A stretch of 64,000 nt of DNA, taken from contig OZ239146.1 in the NCBI GenBank assembly GCA_965194515.1, positions 806,001-870,000 of the forward strand. Direction: 5' to 3'. Origin of the DNA: Acidimicrobilacustris europaeus. Lineage in GTDB: Bacteria > Actinomycetota > Acidimicrobiia > Acidimicrobiales > Acidimicrobilacustridaceae. Below the pieces are notes generated by a model. That model saw only the letters and a list, made by a program, of their open reading frames with translations. It searched no databases and was not told the origin of the DNA. Positions 8,935 through 17,559 of this stretch are shown here, one piece after another; the first letter of the stretch is position 1; every line of letters starts with the position of its first letter. The translations under genes and the position numbers were made by a program.

Positions 8935-10076
8935 CTAGTTCCTTGCATCGACGCGTCGGAGTCAATCTCCTCTGGCTGGTTCCCGGCGAGGTCGGTGGTA
9001 GCGAGGAATACACCGTTCGACTTCTGTCGGCGCTTGCAGACTTGGGTTCAGTCGACGTCGATGTGATCCTGTACGTGAATAAACGGTTCAGTTCCGCGCA
9101 TCCCGAAATCGTTTCTAGGTTCACAACAGTTGTCGCGCCCGTTTCAGGTTCATCGCGGGTGCTGAGAGTCGTCGCCGAGTCCACCTGGCTCGCGATTCGA
9201 TCACGAGTCGACCGATGTGCGCTTGTGCACCATGCCGGCGGAACAATGCCAGCGGTTCGGACCGTTCCCGGAGCACTGACCCTGCATGACCTGCAGCCGT
9301 TAGCGAACCCTGAAAGGTTCGGGCTCATCAAAGGTTCCTACATCCGATTCATTGCTCCTCGGTCATTGAGGCGAGCCAAATTCGTGGTGTGTCTTTCTCG
9401 CTATGTGGCGAACGACGCGATCAACCGTGTTGGTCTGCCTGCGGAGCAGATTCGGATTGTTCCGTGTGGCATTGCCGACCCGGGCGCAGCGTTTGATGCT
9501 CTGCGATTACGTGAGTTGCTTGTTCGATTCGATCTGGAGGATCGGCCATTCATCATCTATCCGGCGATCACCTATCCGCATAAAAATCACGTGACGTTGG
9601 TCGCCGCGTTTGCTCAGATTGCCGAGAAGCATGATGAGGTCCGATTGGTCTTCACCGGTGGCGCGGGGTCCAGCGATTCGGTTGTTCAATCAACTATCGA
9701 GGCCTATGGGCTCGATTCGAAAGTGATTCGCACGGGCCGAGTGCTTGAGTCTGATCTAGACCTTCTTTACCGAACGGCCATGATGATGGCGTTTCCGTCG
9801 CTCTATGAAGGATTTGGCCTGCCACTGCTTGAGGCGATGAGCCGTGGGTGCCCGATTGTGGCTAGCGATGCAGCGTCACTGCCGGAAGTTGCAGGCGATG
9901 CCGCCGAGTTCGTCGACCCGATTGACGTGGCAGGTTGGGCGAACGCTTTGGGTGCACTCATCGAAGACCCTGCGCAACGTACCGTTCTTGCTCGACGCGG
10001 ATTCGATCGTGTGACGCACTTTGCATGGTCGGTTTCTGCGCAGTCTCTCCTTTCCGTCTACCGGGAGAACCGGTGA
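8931..10076 (+). CDS. Glycosyltransferase, GT4-like (GT-B fold)
   Basis: Second GT-B transferase of the operon. It shows NLLWLVPGEVGGSEEYTVRLLSAL at the N-terminus, a central LTLHDLQPLANPERF, and a donor domain with YPAITYPHKNHVTLVAAF, LVFTGGAGSSD and the EX7E segment YEGFGLPLLEAMSRG near residue 300. The ATG at 8931 overlaps the preceding TGA (ATGA), a typical coupled start; an earlier in-frame GTG would run deep into the upstream gene. It ends in a GTGA overlap with the third transferase. The sugar donor is not determinable here. Confidence 0.86.
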   Translation: MTSSLHRRVGVNLLWLVPGEVGGSEEYTVRLLSALADLGSVDVDVILYVNKRFSSAHPEIVSRFTTVVAPVSGSSRVLRVVAESTWLAIRSRVDRCALVHHAGGTMPAVRTVPGALTLHDLQPLANPERFGLIKGSYIRFIAPRSLRRAKFVVCLSRYVANDAINRVGLPAEQIRIVPCGIADPGAAFDALRLRELLVRFDLEDRPFIIYPAITYPHKNHVTLVAAFAQIAEKHDEVRLVFTGGAGSSDSVVQSTIEAYGLDSKVIRTGRVLESDLDLLYRTAMMMAFPSLYEGFGLPLLEAMSRGCPIVASDAASLPEVAGDAAEFVDPIDVAGWANALGALIEDPAQRTVLARRGFDRVTHFAWSVSAQSLLSVYRENR

Positions 10077-11344
10077 ATCTTCTCGTTATCTGTCCCCATT
10101 TTGATCCCGATGTCGCGCCGACAGGTGTCGTCATGTCGCGTATCGCTCATGAACTCATTGCTCGTGGGCACCGCTTGCACGTGGTGACGTCGTTGCCTTG
10201 GTATCAGCACCACGCAATTGATCCCGGATGGGAGGGTCAACTCGTTCGCACTGAGCGCACCGAGTGGGGCTGCATCAGCCGTGTACATCCCTTTCCCACC
10301 GATAAGCGCAACATCCCAGCCAGAGCGCTTGCGTTCGGCGGCTTCACGGCGCTCGCGACAATCGTCGGAACGTTCAGCCGCGTGCGACCCGACGCCGTGT
10401 TGGCGATGTCACCGCCCCTCACGCTGGGTATGGCTGGACGGATGGTGGCAACGGCAAGGCGTGTGCCTCTGGTTTTCAATATCCAGGATGTCTTCCCTGA
10501 TGTCGCGATCGAACTCGGACTTCTCACCGGTGATCGCGTAATTCGAGGAGCCCGAGCGCTTGAACGAGCGAGCTACCGGATGTCCGACGCAGTGACGGTT
10601 CTTTCCGATGATCTGGCCGCAAACGTACGAGCCAAGATCACGATTGGTCTTGAAGGTGAGCGGGCAGAACTTCAAGCAGCAAAAGTTCGTGTCATCCCAA
10701 ATTTCGTCGATACCAACGCGATTCGGCCGGCAGCGCGGGAGAATTCCTATCGCGAGGATTACGGGCTGATCGGCAAGACCGTTGTGATGTATGCGGGCAA
10801 CGTCGGGTTCTCGCAGTCGCTGGATCTTGTGCTTGACGCTGCACGGTCCTTTGAAACATCGCGGCCCGATGTTGTGTTCGTGATTAATGGAGGGGGATCG
10901 GCTCGACCCGACCTAGAGCGCGAGGCGGCGAATCTCTCCAACTTGCGATTCATTGACATGCAGCCAATTGAACGTCTGCCGGAAGTCTTGGCTGCAGGAG
11001 ACCTTCATGTTGTGCCGCTTCGAGCAGGCTTGGCCTGGTCGAGTGTTCCGTCAAAGTTGTATTCCATCCTTGCGGCAGGGCGACCAATTGTGGCCAGCGT
11101 CGATGCGGGCACCGAAGTAGAGCGAACAATTGAACGCGCCGGGGCTGGCATCGCTGTTCCGCCCGATAGCCCCGCTGAATTCCGCGCTGCGCTGGCCGAA
11201 CTTCTCGATGATCGCGAGCGTTCCGAGAGGATGGGGGCGTCGGGGCGACTCTTTGTCGAGCGATGGGCGTCACCGGCTGCAGTTGCTGAGTCCTACGAGA
11301 ATCTGTTTGCCGAATTGATTGACCAGCGTCGTTTGCGACGCTGA
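10073..11344 (+). CDS. Glycosyltransferase, WbuB-like GT4 family
   Basis: Third transferase of the overlapping set, 423 residues. The N-terminus MNLLVICPHFDPDVAPTGVV and VVTSLPWYQHH, with VFNIQDVFPDVAIELG in the middle, match the WbuB/fucosaminyl- or mannosyltransferase group. The donor half has VMYAGNVGFSQSLDLVLDAA, INGGGSARPDLE and VPSKLYSILAAGRPIVAS. The GTG at 10073 overlaps the previous stop (GTGA) and begins exactly where family homology should begin, so a longer reading from about 9935 is rejected. Confidence 0.85.
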   Translation: MNLLVICPHFDPDVAPTGVVMSRIAHELIARGHRLHVVTSLPWYQHHAIDPGWEGQLVRTERTEWGCISRVHPFPTDKRNIPARALAFGGFTALATIVGTFSRVRPDAVLAMSPPLTLGMAGRMVATARRVPLVFNIQDVFPDVAIELGLLTGDRVIRGARALERASYRMSDAVTVLSDDLAANVRAKITIGLEGERAELQAAKVRVIPNFVDTNAIRPAARENSYREDYGLIGKTVVMYAGNVGFSQSLDLVLDAARSFETSRPDVVFVINGGGSARPDLEREAANLSNLRFIDMQPIERLPEVLAAGDLHVVPLRAGLAWSSVPSKLYSILAAGRPIVASVDAGTEVERTIERAGAGIAVPPDSPAEFRAALAELLDDRERSERMGASGRLFVERWASPAAVAESYENLFAELIDQRRLRR

Positions 11345-11378
11345 ACAGACTCTGACCGGACGCAAGGGCACCGACCGC

Positions 11379-11384
11379 TAACAT
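11379..11384 (+). promoter_or_regulatory. -10 box before the small membrane protein/manC-like operon
   Basis: TAACAT sits 9 nt before the ATG at 11394, just after the three-transferase operon, and probably starts a separate transcript covering 11394-13656. Confidence 0.42.
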
Positions 11385-11393
11385 TGGTGGCCT

Positions 11394-11711
11394 ATGGGTA
11401 AAGCATCTCAGGCCAAGAAGACCGCCCGACTGGCCCGAGAGAGCGGTCAGGTCGAACCGCGTCCGAAGCGCAAGCTGGCGTTTCCTCTTGCTGTTGCGGC
11501 TGCGGTGGTTATCGGCATTGTTCTGGTCGTCATCGCTCGGATGCCCGCAGACACGCCGAACCTGAACATCGATCCGACCACCGTCACCCTCGACCCGACG
11601 GTCTCAACGATCGACCCAGCCGCGCCCGCAAATGGTTCCTCAACGACTATCGCAGTAGGCAGCACTGACACTGCTCCGACCACAGCCACAACGGTTGCGG
11701 CGGGCCAGTGA
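11394..11711 (+). CDS. Small single-pass membrane protein with Thr-rich external tail
   Basis: 105 residues, no recognised family. A basic cytoplasmic segment (GKASQAKKTARLARESGQ, then RPKRK) precedes one strong membrane helix (about residues 28-47, AFPLAVAAAVVIGIVLVVIA). The rest is a Thr/Ser/Ala/Pro tail outside the membrane with no cysteine. The stop overlaps the GTG of the nucleotidyltransferase gene (GTGA), so it is translationally coupled to sugar-nucleotide synthesis. The low-complexity tail could be a glycosylation substrate or a spacer; this is a guess. Coding status is supported by the overlap, the upstream box and the lysine-rich N-terminus. Confidence 0.72.
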   Translation: MGKASQAKKTARLARESGQVEPRPKRKLAFPLAVAAAVVIGIVLVVIARMPADTPNLNIDPTTVTLDPTVSTIDPAAPANGSSTTIAVGSTDTAPTTATTVAAGQ

Positions 11712-12709
11712 GAGCCGTTGTTCTTGTCGGAGGTTTCGGCACTCGTCTGCGCCCCCTCACAAATGATCTCCCGAAGCAGATGCTTCCGGTCGTTCGCGTT
11801 CCGATGATCGAACGGGTGGTGGCGGCGCTTGGGTCATACGGCGTGACCGAGGCTGTCCTTTCGCTGGGCTATCGACCAGATGCCTTTATCGACGCGTATC
11901 CCGATGGTGTCTGTGCTGGGGTCGTCCTTCATTACGCCGTTGAACCCGATCCTCTCGATACCGCAGGTGCTGTTCGCTTTGCTGCGTTGTCTGCCGGGAT
12001 TGACGACACGTTCATTGTCGTGAACGGCGATGTGTTGACCGATCTCAACGTTGCTGAGTTATGGGAGTTCCACAAGAGCCACGGGGCCGAGGGAACGATC
12101 GCATTAACGCCAGTCGAAGATCCGTCGCGATACGGCGTGGTTCCGATCGATGACAATGGTCGGGTTATCGAATTCGTTGAAAAGCCTGCGCCTGGAACTG
12201 CCCCAACGAACTGGATCAATGCGGGCACCTATGTACTTGAGCCCTCAGTTCTTGACCGCATCGCGTCTGATCGCAAGGTTTCGATTGAACGCGAGACTTT
12301 TCCGGCGATGGTTGCCGACGAGAGCCTTTTTGCACTGCATAGCGATGCGTATTGGATCGATGCAGGTACGCCCGATACCTATCTGCGCGCGCAACTTGAC
12401 CTCATCGACGGGATTCGGGCAAATGAAATCGCAGTTCTGCCCTCCGATGAAATCGATTCTTCTGCACTGGTCGAAAACTCGGTACTCGGAGCCGACGTGG
12501 TTATCGGCAACGGAACGATTGTGCGTAACTCAATCCTGATGGATGGAGTCACGATCGGCCCCGGAGTTCGAATTCACGACTCCATCATTGCAAGTGGTGC
12601 GCGGGTTGGTCCCGACTCCCACATCAGCGACCTGACCGTCGTCGGCGCAGGTGTTGAAGTTCCCGCCCAGTCCGAACTGACTGGCGCCCGACTACCCGAA
12701 AGCGACTAA
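11708..12709 (+). CDS. Sugar-1-phosphate nucleotidyltransferase, probably mannose-1-phosphate guanylyltransferase
   Basis: 333 residues: an N-terminal nucleotidyltransferase domain with VLVGGFGTRLRPLTNDLPKQMLPV (nucleotide-binding loop and catalytic lysine), VVNGDVLTDL, PSRYGVVPID, FVEKPAPG and INAGTYVLEP. After about residue 250 comes a left-handed beta-helix of imperfect hexapeptides (VLGADVVIGNGTIV, ILMDGVTIGPGVRI). This architecture is that of actinobacterial and eukaryotic GDP-mannose pyrophosphorylases, which make GDP-mannose from mannose-1-phosphate. ManB at 32.5 kb supplies that substrate and gmd at 16.5 kb uses the product. A glucose- or N-acetylglucosamine-phosphate substrate cannot be excluded by sequence alone. 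Confidence 0.85.
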   Translation: MRAVVLVGGFGTRLRPLTNDLPKQMLPVVRVPMIERVVAALGSYGVTEAVLSLGYRPDAFIDAYPDGVCAGVVLHYAVEPDPLDTAGAVRFAALSAGIDDTFIVVNGDVLTDLNVAELWEFHKSHGAEGTIALTPVEDPSRYGVVPIDDNGRVIEFVEKPAPGTAPTNWINAGTYVLEPSVLDRIASDRKVSIERETFPAMVADESLFALHSDAYWIDAGTPDTYLRAQLDLIDGIRANEIAVLPSDEIDSSALVENSVLGADVVIGNGTIVRNSILMDGVTIGPGVRIHDSIIASGARVGPDSHISDLTVVGAGVEVPAQSELTGARLPESD

Positions 12710-12711
12710 CG

Positions 12712-13656
12712 ATGCGCGCAGTTGTTACCGGCGGAGCCGGATTTATCGGTTCCACGCTGACTGATCGACTCATTGCTGAAGGTCATTCCGTTACGGTCAT
12801 CGACAACTTGGCAACAGGACGTCTCTCGAATTTGGAGAGCGCCCGTACAGCCGGGGATCGCTTCTCGTTTGTCGAGTTGGATGTTCGGTCCTCAGACATT
12901 CCCGCAGCGTTGGCCTCGGCTGCACCCGATGTCGTGTTCCACTTGGCAGCACAAGCTGACGTCCGAGTCTCGGTGGAACGACCCCTGTTTGACGCAGAGG
13001 TAAACGTCCTTGGCGGACTCAATGTGATTGAAGGCGCGCGGTTGGCGGGAGCCCGAAAGGTCGTTGTGGCCTCAAGCGGAGGAACGATCTACGGCGATCC
13101 TCTGCCGGAAGATCTTCCTGTCGACGAGCAGCATTCGCAGCATCCCATTTCGCCCTACGGCGTGGCCAAGAAGGTTATTGACGACTACCTCTACGCCTTT
13201 CGGTTTCTTCACGGCCTCAACTACGTGGCGCTGGCCCTTGCGAACGTCTACGGGCCTCGTCAGGATCCACACGGAGAAGCCGGAGTCGTCGCAATCTTTG
13301 CTGGGCGCTTGCTTCGCGGCGAGGGCTGCCGAATTTTTGGCGATGGCGAACAAACACGCGACTTCGTGTTTGTCGATGACGTTGTCGACGCGTTCGTTCG
13401 TGCCGCCGAGCGCGGCGATGGAGTGCTCTGCAATATCGGCACTGGCGTAGAGACCTCGGTGAACAGCCTTTATCGAGCAATGGCCGTTGCGGCCGGGGTC
13501 GCAACTGAGGCGACCTACGAACCGGCACGAACCGGTGAGCTCGCTCGGTCGGCCCTTAACCCAGGCTTTGCTGGCGCAGAACTCGGATGGTCGCCCCAGA
13601 CAGAGCTTGAAGCCGGAGCGCTCGCGACACTCAACTGGTTTCGCGAGCAGGTCTGA
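12712..13656 (+). CDS. NAD-dependent nucleotide-sugar epimerase, UDP-glucose 4-epimerase-like
   Basis: Extended SDR of 314 residues. Rossmann start VVTGGAGFIGSTLTDRLI, VIDNLATGRLSN, VFHLAAQADVRVSVERP, ASSGGTIYGDP, the catalytic SPYGVAKKVIDDY pair, and ALANVYGPRQDPHGEAGVVAIFAGRL all match GalE-like proteins. It follows the nucleotidyltransferase by 2 bases in one operon. The substrate could be UDP-glucose/galactose or an N-acetylated or GDP sugar. It converges on the methyltransferase gene with a 3-base gap. Confidence 0.86.
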   Translation: MRAVVTGGAGFIGSTLTDRLIAEGHSVTVIDNLATGRLSNLESARTAGDRFSFVELDVRSSDIPAALASAAPDVVFHLAAQADVRVSVERPLFDAEVNVLGGLNVIEGARLAGARKVVVASSGGTIYGDPLPEDLPVDEQHSQHPISPYGVAKKVIDDYLYAFRFLHGLNYVALALANVYGPRQDPHGEAGVVAIFAGRLLRGEGCRIFGDGEQTRDFVFVDDVVDAFVRAAERGDGVLCNIGTGVETSVNSLYRAMAVAAGVATEATYEPARTGELARSALNPGFAGAELGWSPQTELEAGALATLNWFREQV

Positions 13657-13659
13657 GGT

Positions 13660-14778
13660 TTAGCTCTTTAACGCATTCCACACGTTGAGAAATTTGCGGC
13701 GAATGCGCAACGGTAAGAGCGATTCGAGTTGCTCGAGCTTTTCCTCTGCTTCATACAACTGCAGGCGATAGCTCTCGGCTCGCGGCTCCCACTCGCCAAA
13801 GAGCGAATCTCGGCTCCGGTTATGTGAGAGTTGGACGACCATGTCCTTGTCTCTCGGATCGAATGAGGCCACGATCAAACCGTCTCCGCTGTAGGACTCA
13901 GAGACGGAGTGTTCGGCGATGATGTGTGCGCCAGACCACAACAAGATGTCGAGCACCTGTTGGTGTGTTGTTGCGCTGCCTGTGATTGCGAGGTCATGGG
14001 TGCTGACAACGAGAAAGCGAACCGAACCTTGACGAAGGCGTTCGCTCGCTCGGATGAGCAATGGAACCTCGCCACCTTGAATATCCGAAAGCAGGACATC
14101 CACCTTGTCGATTTTGCAGGTTGCGAGAAGTGAATCGAGATCGTGGGAGGGAAGGTCGACCGGGTTCGGATTGGTTTCGGTAATGAATCCGCGAATGGAG
14201 CCGCCACCGATGCCGATCGCTGCATTGATGAAGGTTCCGGTGCGGCCATTGATGGCGAAGTTGCGTTTACCTACCTCAAGGTGATGGGCATCGGGTTCGA
14301 GGCAGATCGAGTTTCCCTCGGGAAAGTTATTGAGGAACCACAGGCTGTAATAGGCCCAGAAACTGCCGAGTTCGATCATCGTGGGTGGGCGATCTACGGG
14401 ACGAGTCTCGGCGAGTCGCTCCATGATTGATGCGAAGACAACTTCTTCTTGTGGTTCATGAATTCCGCGAAGGCATCGGATGATCTCGCCCGTGATATCG
14501 CCGTAGTAGCAGCCATCTTCAACGAGGACTCCGTTGTGCATGACCTGAACGTGGCCGGTGAGATGGTCAATCACTTCACCGGCGTTCGCGACTCGCGGGA
14601 GGTCGTCGGCGTCGGTGCAGGAAATGGTCATTGCGACTCTCGATTGAAACGCTGCCGGCACCTTCGTGAAGTCGGGGGATAAGCCATTGGGTCGAGGCAG
14701 AGCGAGTCGGCCAAGGGGCGGGGGTGGCGGCGCTGCCGGCGGCGGGTTATCGACGGGGGGAATCACTGGGTCAGTCAT
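13660..14778 (-). CDS. FkbM-family SAM-dependent methyltransferase with Pro-rich N-terminus
   Basis: 372 residues. The central domain has IELGSFWAYYSLWFL (SAM-binding), CLEPDAHHLEVGKRNFAINGR and INAAIG, then VDVLLSDIQGGEVPLL, an FkbM-type sequence in which DIQGGE replaces the usual DIEGxE. A proline-rich stretch (PPVDNPPPAAPPPPPLGR, about residues 7-24) precedes it and a coiled-coil-like segment (LYEAEEKLEQLESLL) ends it. The ATG at 14778 is chosen because it lies just after the cofE stop; an ATG at 14814 would overlap cofE. In this neighbourhood it probably O-methylates a sugar of the surface glycan. Confidence 0.75.
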   Translation of the reverse strand: MTDPVIPPVDNPPPAAPPPPPLGRLALPRPNGLSPDFTKVPAAFQSRVAMTISCTDADDLPRVANAGEVIDHLTGHVQVMHNGVLVEDGCYYGDITGEIIRCLRGIHEPQEEVVFASIMERLAETRPVDRPPTMIELGSFWAYYSLWFLNNFPEGNSICLEPDAHHLEVGKRNFAINGRTGTFINAAIGIGGGSIRGFITETNPNPVDLPSHDLDSLLATCKIDKVDVLLSDIQGGEVPLLIRASERLRQGSVRFLVVSTHDLAITGSATTHQQVLDILLWSGAHIIAEHSVSESYSGDGLIVASFDPRDKDMVVQLSHNRSRDSLFGEWEPRAESYRLQLYEAEEKLEQLESLLPLRIRRKFLNVWNALKS

Positions 14779-14797
14779 TGAGAGAGGACTCGTTTTC

Positions 14798-15514
14798 TCA
14801 GCGGAAGAGGTCATCGGCGGAAGATCGCACGATTTCCTCGGCAACACTTCCATCGCGCAGCCATGTCGGATCAGCGCCGCGAACGACAGCGACCGGAATA
14901 TTGGTGGACTTGCCCATCACTAATTCGGCGGCGGCAGCGAGTTCATCGACGACAGCGACTTCAGTGACGTGCATTTCGCGACCGAGGGCATCGGGTGTGC
15001 CTCGGAGGTCGACGATGCCCGCGACTCCCGCACAGCCAATTGCAACGTCGGTGACCCCTCTGCGCCATGGGCGGCCAAAGGTGTCGGAAATGATGACGGC
15101 CACATCGACATTGAATCGGTGACGCAATCCGTCGCGAATCCTCCGAGCGGAGCGATCGGAATCGACAGGAAGCAACGCAGCCCATCCGCTTTCGACATTT
15201 GAAAGATCGATGCCGGCGTTTGCGCAAATGAAACCGTGTTCGGTTTCGCTGATGATCAAGTCGCCGCGGCGACGAAGAATTCGAACCGATTCGCGTTCGA
15301 CCAGAGGCTTGTGGCTGAGTGGGTCGGTGGGATCGATGGCGACAAGGCGGTCCTCGGCTTTGGACACAATCTTCTGGGTGACGACAAGTACATCGCCATC
15401 GATCAGCATTGTGTCCGTTGAACTCGACGACGCTTCATGGATCAATGCCGCGAGGTCGTCACCGGCGTGGATCTCGCCGATGCCTTCGATGCCAAAGATC
15501 TCCATGCGGCTCAT
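14798..15514 (-). CDS. cofE: Coenzyme F420-0:L-glutamate ligase
   Basis: 238-residue GTP-dependent ligase adding gamma-linked L-glutamates to F420-0. It shows GIGEIHAGDDLAALI, DGDVLVVTQKIVSKAEDR, ESVRILRRRGDLIISETEHGFICANAGID, ALLPVDSDRSARRIRDGLR, VIISDTFGRPWRRGVTDVAIG and DELAAAAELVMGK, all characteristic of CofE. Length equals the stand-alone archaeal-type enzyme. The C-terminal nitroreductase-like domain of mycobacterial FbiB is absent, so dehydro-F420 reduction must be done elsewhere. It overlaps cofD by 4 bp. Confidence 0.94.
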   Translation of the reverse strand: MSRMEIFGIEGIGEIHAGDDLAALIHEASSSSTDTMLIDGDVLVVTQKIVSKAEDRLVAIDPTDPLSHKPLVERESVRILRRRGDLIISETEHGFICANAGIDLSNVESGWAALLPVDSDRSARRIRDGLRHRFNVDVAVIISDTFGRPWRRGVTDVAIGCAGVAGIVDLRGTPDALGREMHVTEVAVVDELAAAAELVMGKSTNIPVAVVRGADPTWLRDGSVAEEIVRSSADDLFR

Positions 15515-16479
15515 GTCGTGGCTCCTGAAAGCACGGTTCGGGCCAAGGATTCCGAAACCCCGGGCTTACTCATAATGGTTTCAGTCACGATGCAGTTCAA
15601 TCCAAACGATTCGACGGCCGATTTGAGAGAGTCATCGGCAGCATCAATGACGAGCGTGCCTGCGAATTCGTTGTAGAGAGCGGCAACACCAAGAACCGAA
15701 GCATCGTGGCCCAATTCGGCGAGCATTCGATCGGCAGGTCCCTTCAGGGCGGCGCCAGCAATGATCGGCGAGACCGCGATGACATTGTTGCGACGCCGCA
15801 CGAGTGCATCTCGGATTCCGGGCACGGCAAGAACTGGTGCAATCGATACAAGCGGATTCGAGGGAGCAATGACGATGAGGTCGGCCGACTTGATTGCATT
15901 AAGAACGCCCGGAGCGGGCGTCGAATCCTCTGCACCTTCGAACCGAACATTTGAGATCGGCACCGAATGATGGCGCTGAACGAAGTATTCCTGAAAACTA
16001 ATTTCGGTTCCGGCCGCAAGGATTGGTGTGTTGCTCCCGGCAGCGTCGTCAGCAGCCAGGGTCACCATGGTGCGGAGCGAGTCGCAGGTTGCTGGCAGCA
16101 CCGTTAGTCCGAGGTTCCAAGCAGCGGCGATTTCAGCGGTAACAGTGGCGAGATCAGCACCTTCATGCAGGCGTTGCGTTCGGTAGAGGTGCGTTCCAAG
16201 GTCTCGGTCTCCAAGGCCGAACCAGCTAACGCCTCCGTACTGCTCAAGCATTGTTCGTGATTGCCACGACTCATTCACCAAGCCCCACCCGGTGTCGGGG
16301 TTGATGGCGTCGGCGAGTGTGTAGGTGACCGTGTCGAGGTCGGGGGAGATGTGGAGCCCGTGAAGGACAAGGTCGTCGCCAACGTTGACGATGGCGGTCA
16401 CCTCAGACGCATCAACGACCTGAAGGAGGGCGCGAAGCATTCGTGCGGCACCCACACCACCGGCGATGACGGTGATCAT
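15511..16479 (-). CDS. cofD: 2-phospho-L-lactate (or phosphoenolpyruvate) transferase, F420 biosynthesis
   Basis: 322 residues. Joins the FO moiety to the phospholactyl/phosphoenolpyruvyl group in F420-0 synthesis. The N-terminus VIAGGVGAARMLRALLQV, NVGDDLVLHGLHISPDLDTVTYTLA, GWGLVNESW, WFGLGDRDLGTHLYRT, RHHSVPISNVRFEGAE, IVIAPSNPLVSIAPVLAVPGIRDAL and SPIIAGAALKGPADRMLAELG are diagnostic. It begins 5 bases after gmd ends, on the same strand, so F420 synthesis appears co-transcribed with GDP-deoxymannose synthesis. CofC and FO synthase genes are not in the window. Confidence 0.95.
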   Translation of the reverse strand: MITVIAGGVGAARMLRALLQVVDASEVTAIVNVGDDLVLHGLHISPDLDTVTYTLADAINPDTGWGLVNESWQSRTMLEQYGGVSWFGLGDRDLGTHLYRTQRLHEGADLATVTAEIAAAWNLGLTVLPATCDSLRTMVTLAADDAAGSNTPILAAGTEISFQEYFVQRHHSVPISNVRFEGAEDSTPAPGVLNAIKSADLIVIAPSNPLVSIAPVLAVPGIRDALVRRRNNVIAVSPIIAGAALKGPADRMLAELGHDASVLGVAALYNEFAGTLVIDAADDSLKSAVESFGLNCIVTETIMSKPGVSESLARTVLSGATT

Positions 16480-16484
16480 TGCGA

Positions 16485-17465
16485 CTAGGTCAGATCGCGT
16501 TGCTGGCGAGCGACGTTGTCGAGGTCCGCATCAACCATCATGTTCACGAGATCACGGAATGGCGTCTTGGGCTGCCACCCGAGAACAGTGCGTGCGTGCG
16601 TTGCATCGCCGACGAGGAGATCGACTTCGGCAGGGCGGAAGAACCGTTCGTCGATGACGACGTGGTCTTCCCAATTGAGGTCCACGCGAGAGAACGCGAT
16701 CTCGCAGAACTCGCGAACAGAGTGGGTCTCGTCAGTGGAGATAACGAAATCTCCGGGAACATCTTGTTGCAGCATTCGCCACATCGCGTCGACGTAATCG
16801 CCGGCAAAGCCCCAGTCTCGCTGCGCGTCGAGATTGCCGAGTCGAATTTCGGAGTCGAGTCCGAGCTTGATTCGAGCGACGCCGTTGGCGATCTTGCGAG
16901 TGACGAATTCGAGGCCTCGTCGTGGGCTTTCGTGATTGAAGAGAATTCCGGAGCTCGCGTGCATGTCGTAGCTCTCGCGATAATTCACCGTGATCCAATG
17001 TCCGTAGAGCTTGGCAACTCCGTACGGACTGCGGGGATAGAACGGGGTCGATTCGCGTTGGGGAACTTCAACGACCTTGCCGAACATCTCTGAAGAACTC
17101 GCCTGGTAGAAGCGAACGTCGTGATCGGTGAGGCGAATCGCGTCGAGCAGTCGAGTGACGCCGAGTGCGGTGGTTTCGCCGGTAAGGACAGGCTGTCCGA
17201 AGGACGTCTGCACGAAGGATTGTGCTGCGAGGTTGTAGACCTCGTCGGGCTTGTGGTCTCGCATGATGTGGATCATCGAAACCTCGTCGAGGAGGTCGCC
17301 GGGGACGAGTTCGAGGTCGTCCTGGAGGTGACCGATCCGCTCGAAGTTCAGGGTGGAACTGCGTCGAACCATTCCGATGACGTGGTAACCCTTGGCCAGA
17401 AGGAGCTCGGCCAAGTAGGAGCCGTCCTGTCCAGTGATTCCTGTGATGAGTGCTCGTTTGCTCAT
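16485..17465 (-). CDS. gmd: GDP-mannose 4,6-dehydratase
   Basis: 326 residues after choosing the ATG at 17465 (MSKRALITGITGQDGSYLAE); ten extra codons upstream lack family similarity. Converts GDP-mannose to GDP-4-keto-6-deoxymannose using bound NADP. Signatures are GITGQDGSYLAELLL, VRRSSTLNFERI, LAAQSFVQTSFGQP, YQASSSEMFGKV, the catalytic SPYGVAKLYGHW pair, NHESPRRGLEFVTRKI and GNLDAQRDWGFAGDYVDAMW. Its product is the shared substrate of Fcl, Rmd and perosamine synthases. It lies between rmd and cofD. Confidence 0.95.
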   Translation of the reverse strand: MSKRALITGITGQDGSYLAELLLAKGYHVIGMVRRSSTLNFERIGHLQDDLELVPGDLLDEVSMIHIMRDHKPDEVYNLAAQSFVQTSFGQPVLTGETTALGVTRLLDAIRLTDHDVRFYQASSSEMFGKVVEVPQRESTPFYPRSPYGVAKLYGHWITVNYRESYDMHASSGILFNHESPRRGLEFVTRKIANGVARIKLGLDSEIRLGNLDAQRDWGFAGDYVDAMWRMLQQDVPGDFVISTDETHSVREFCEIAFSRVDLNWEDHVVIDERFFRPAEVDLLVGDATHARTVLGWQPKTPFRDLVNMMVDADLDNVARQQRDLT

Positions 17466-17537
17466 TGTGTGATTCCGCTCGGGGAGTGGGGGCATCGCCC
17501 GTGGTCAGTCGATTCTACGGGCCCGTATGGGGTGTGG

Positions 17538-17558
17538 GTTGCGCAAACCGTTTGCAAC
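17538..17558. repeat. Imperfect palindrome between rmd and gmd
   Basis: GTTGC-G-CAAAC and GTTTGCAAC face each other across about one base, just past the rmd stop and about 75 bases upstream of the gmd start. No U-run follows on the minus strand, so it may be an operator rather than a terminator. A minus-strand TAGAAT near 17510 could be the gmd -10 box. Confidence 0.35.
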
Positions 17559-17559
17559 G

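Noticed and set aside
16479..17093. 204-codon plus-strand frame over gmd
   Set aside because: It is antisense to the well-conserved Gmd reading and shows no initiation signal or domain.
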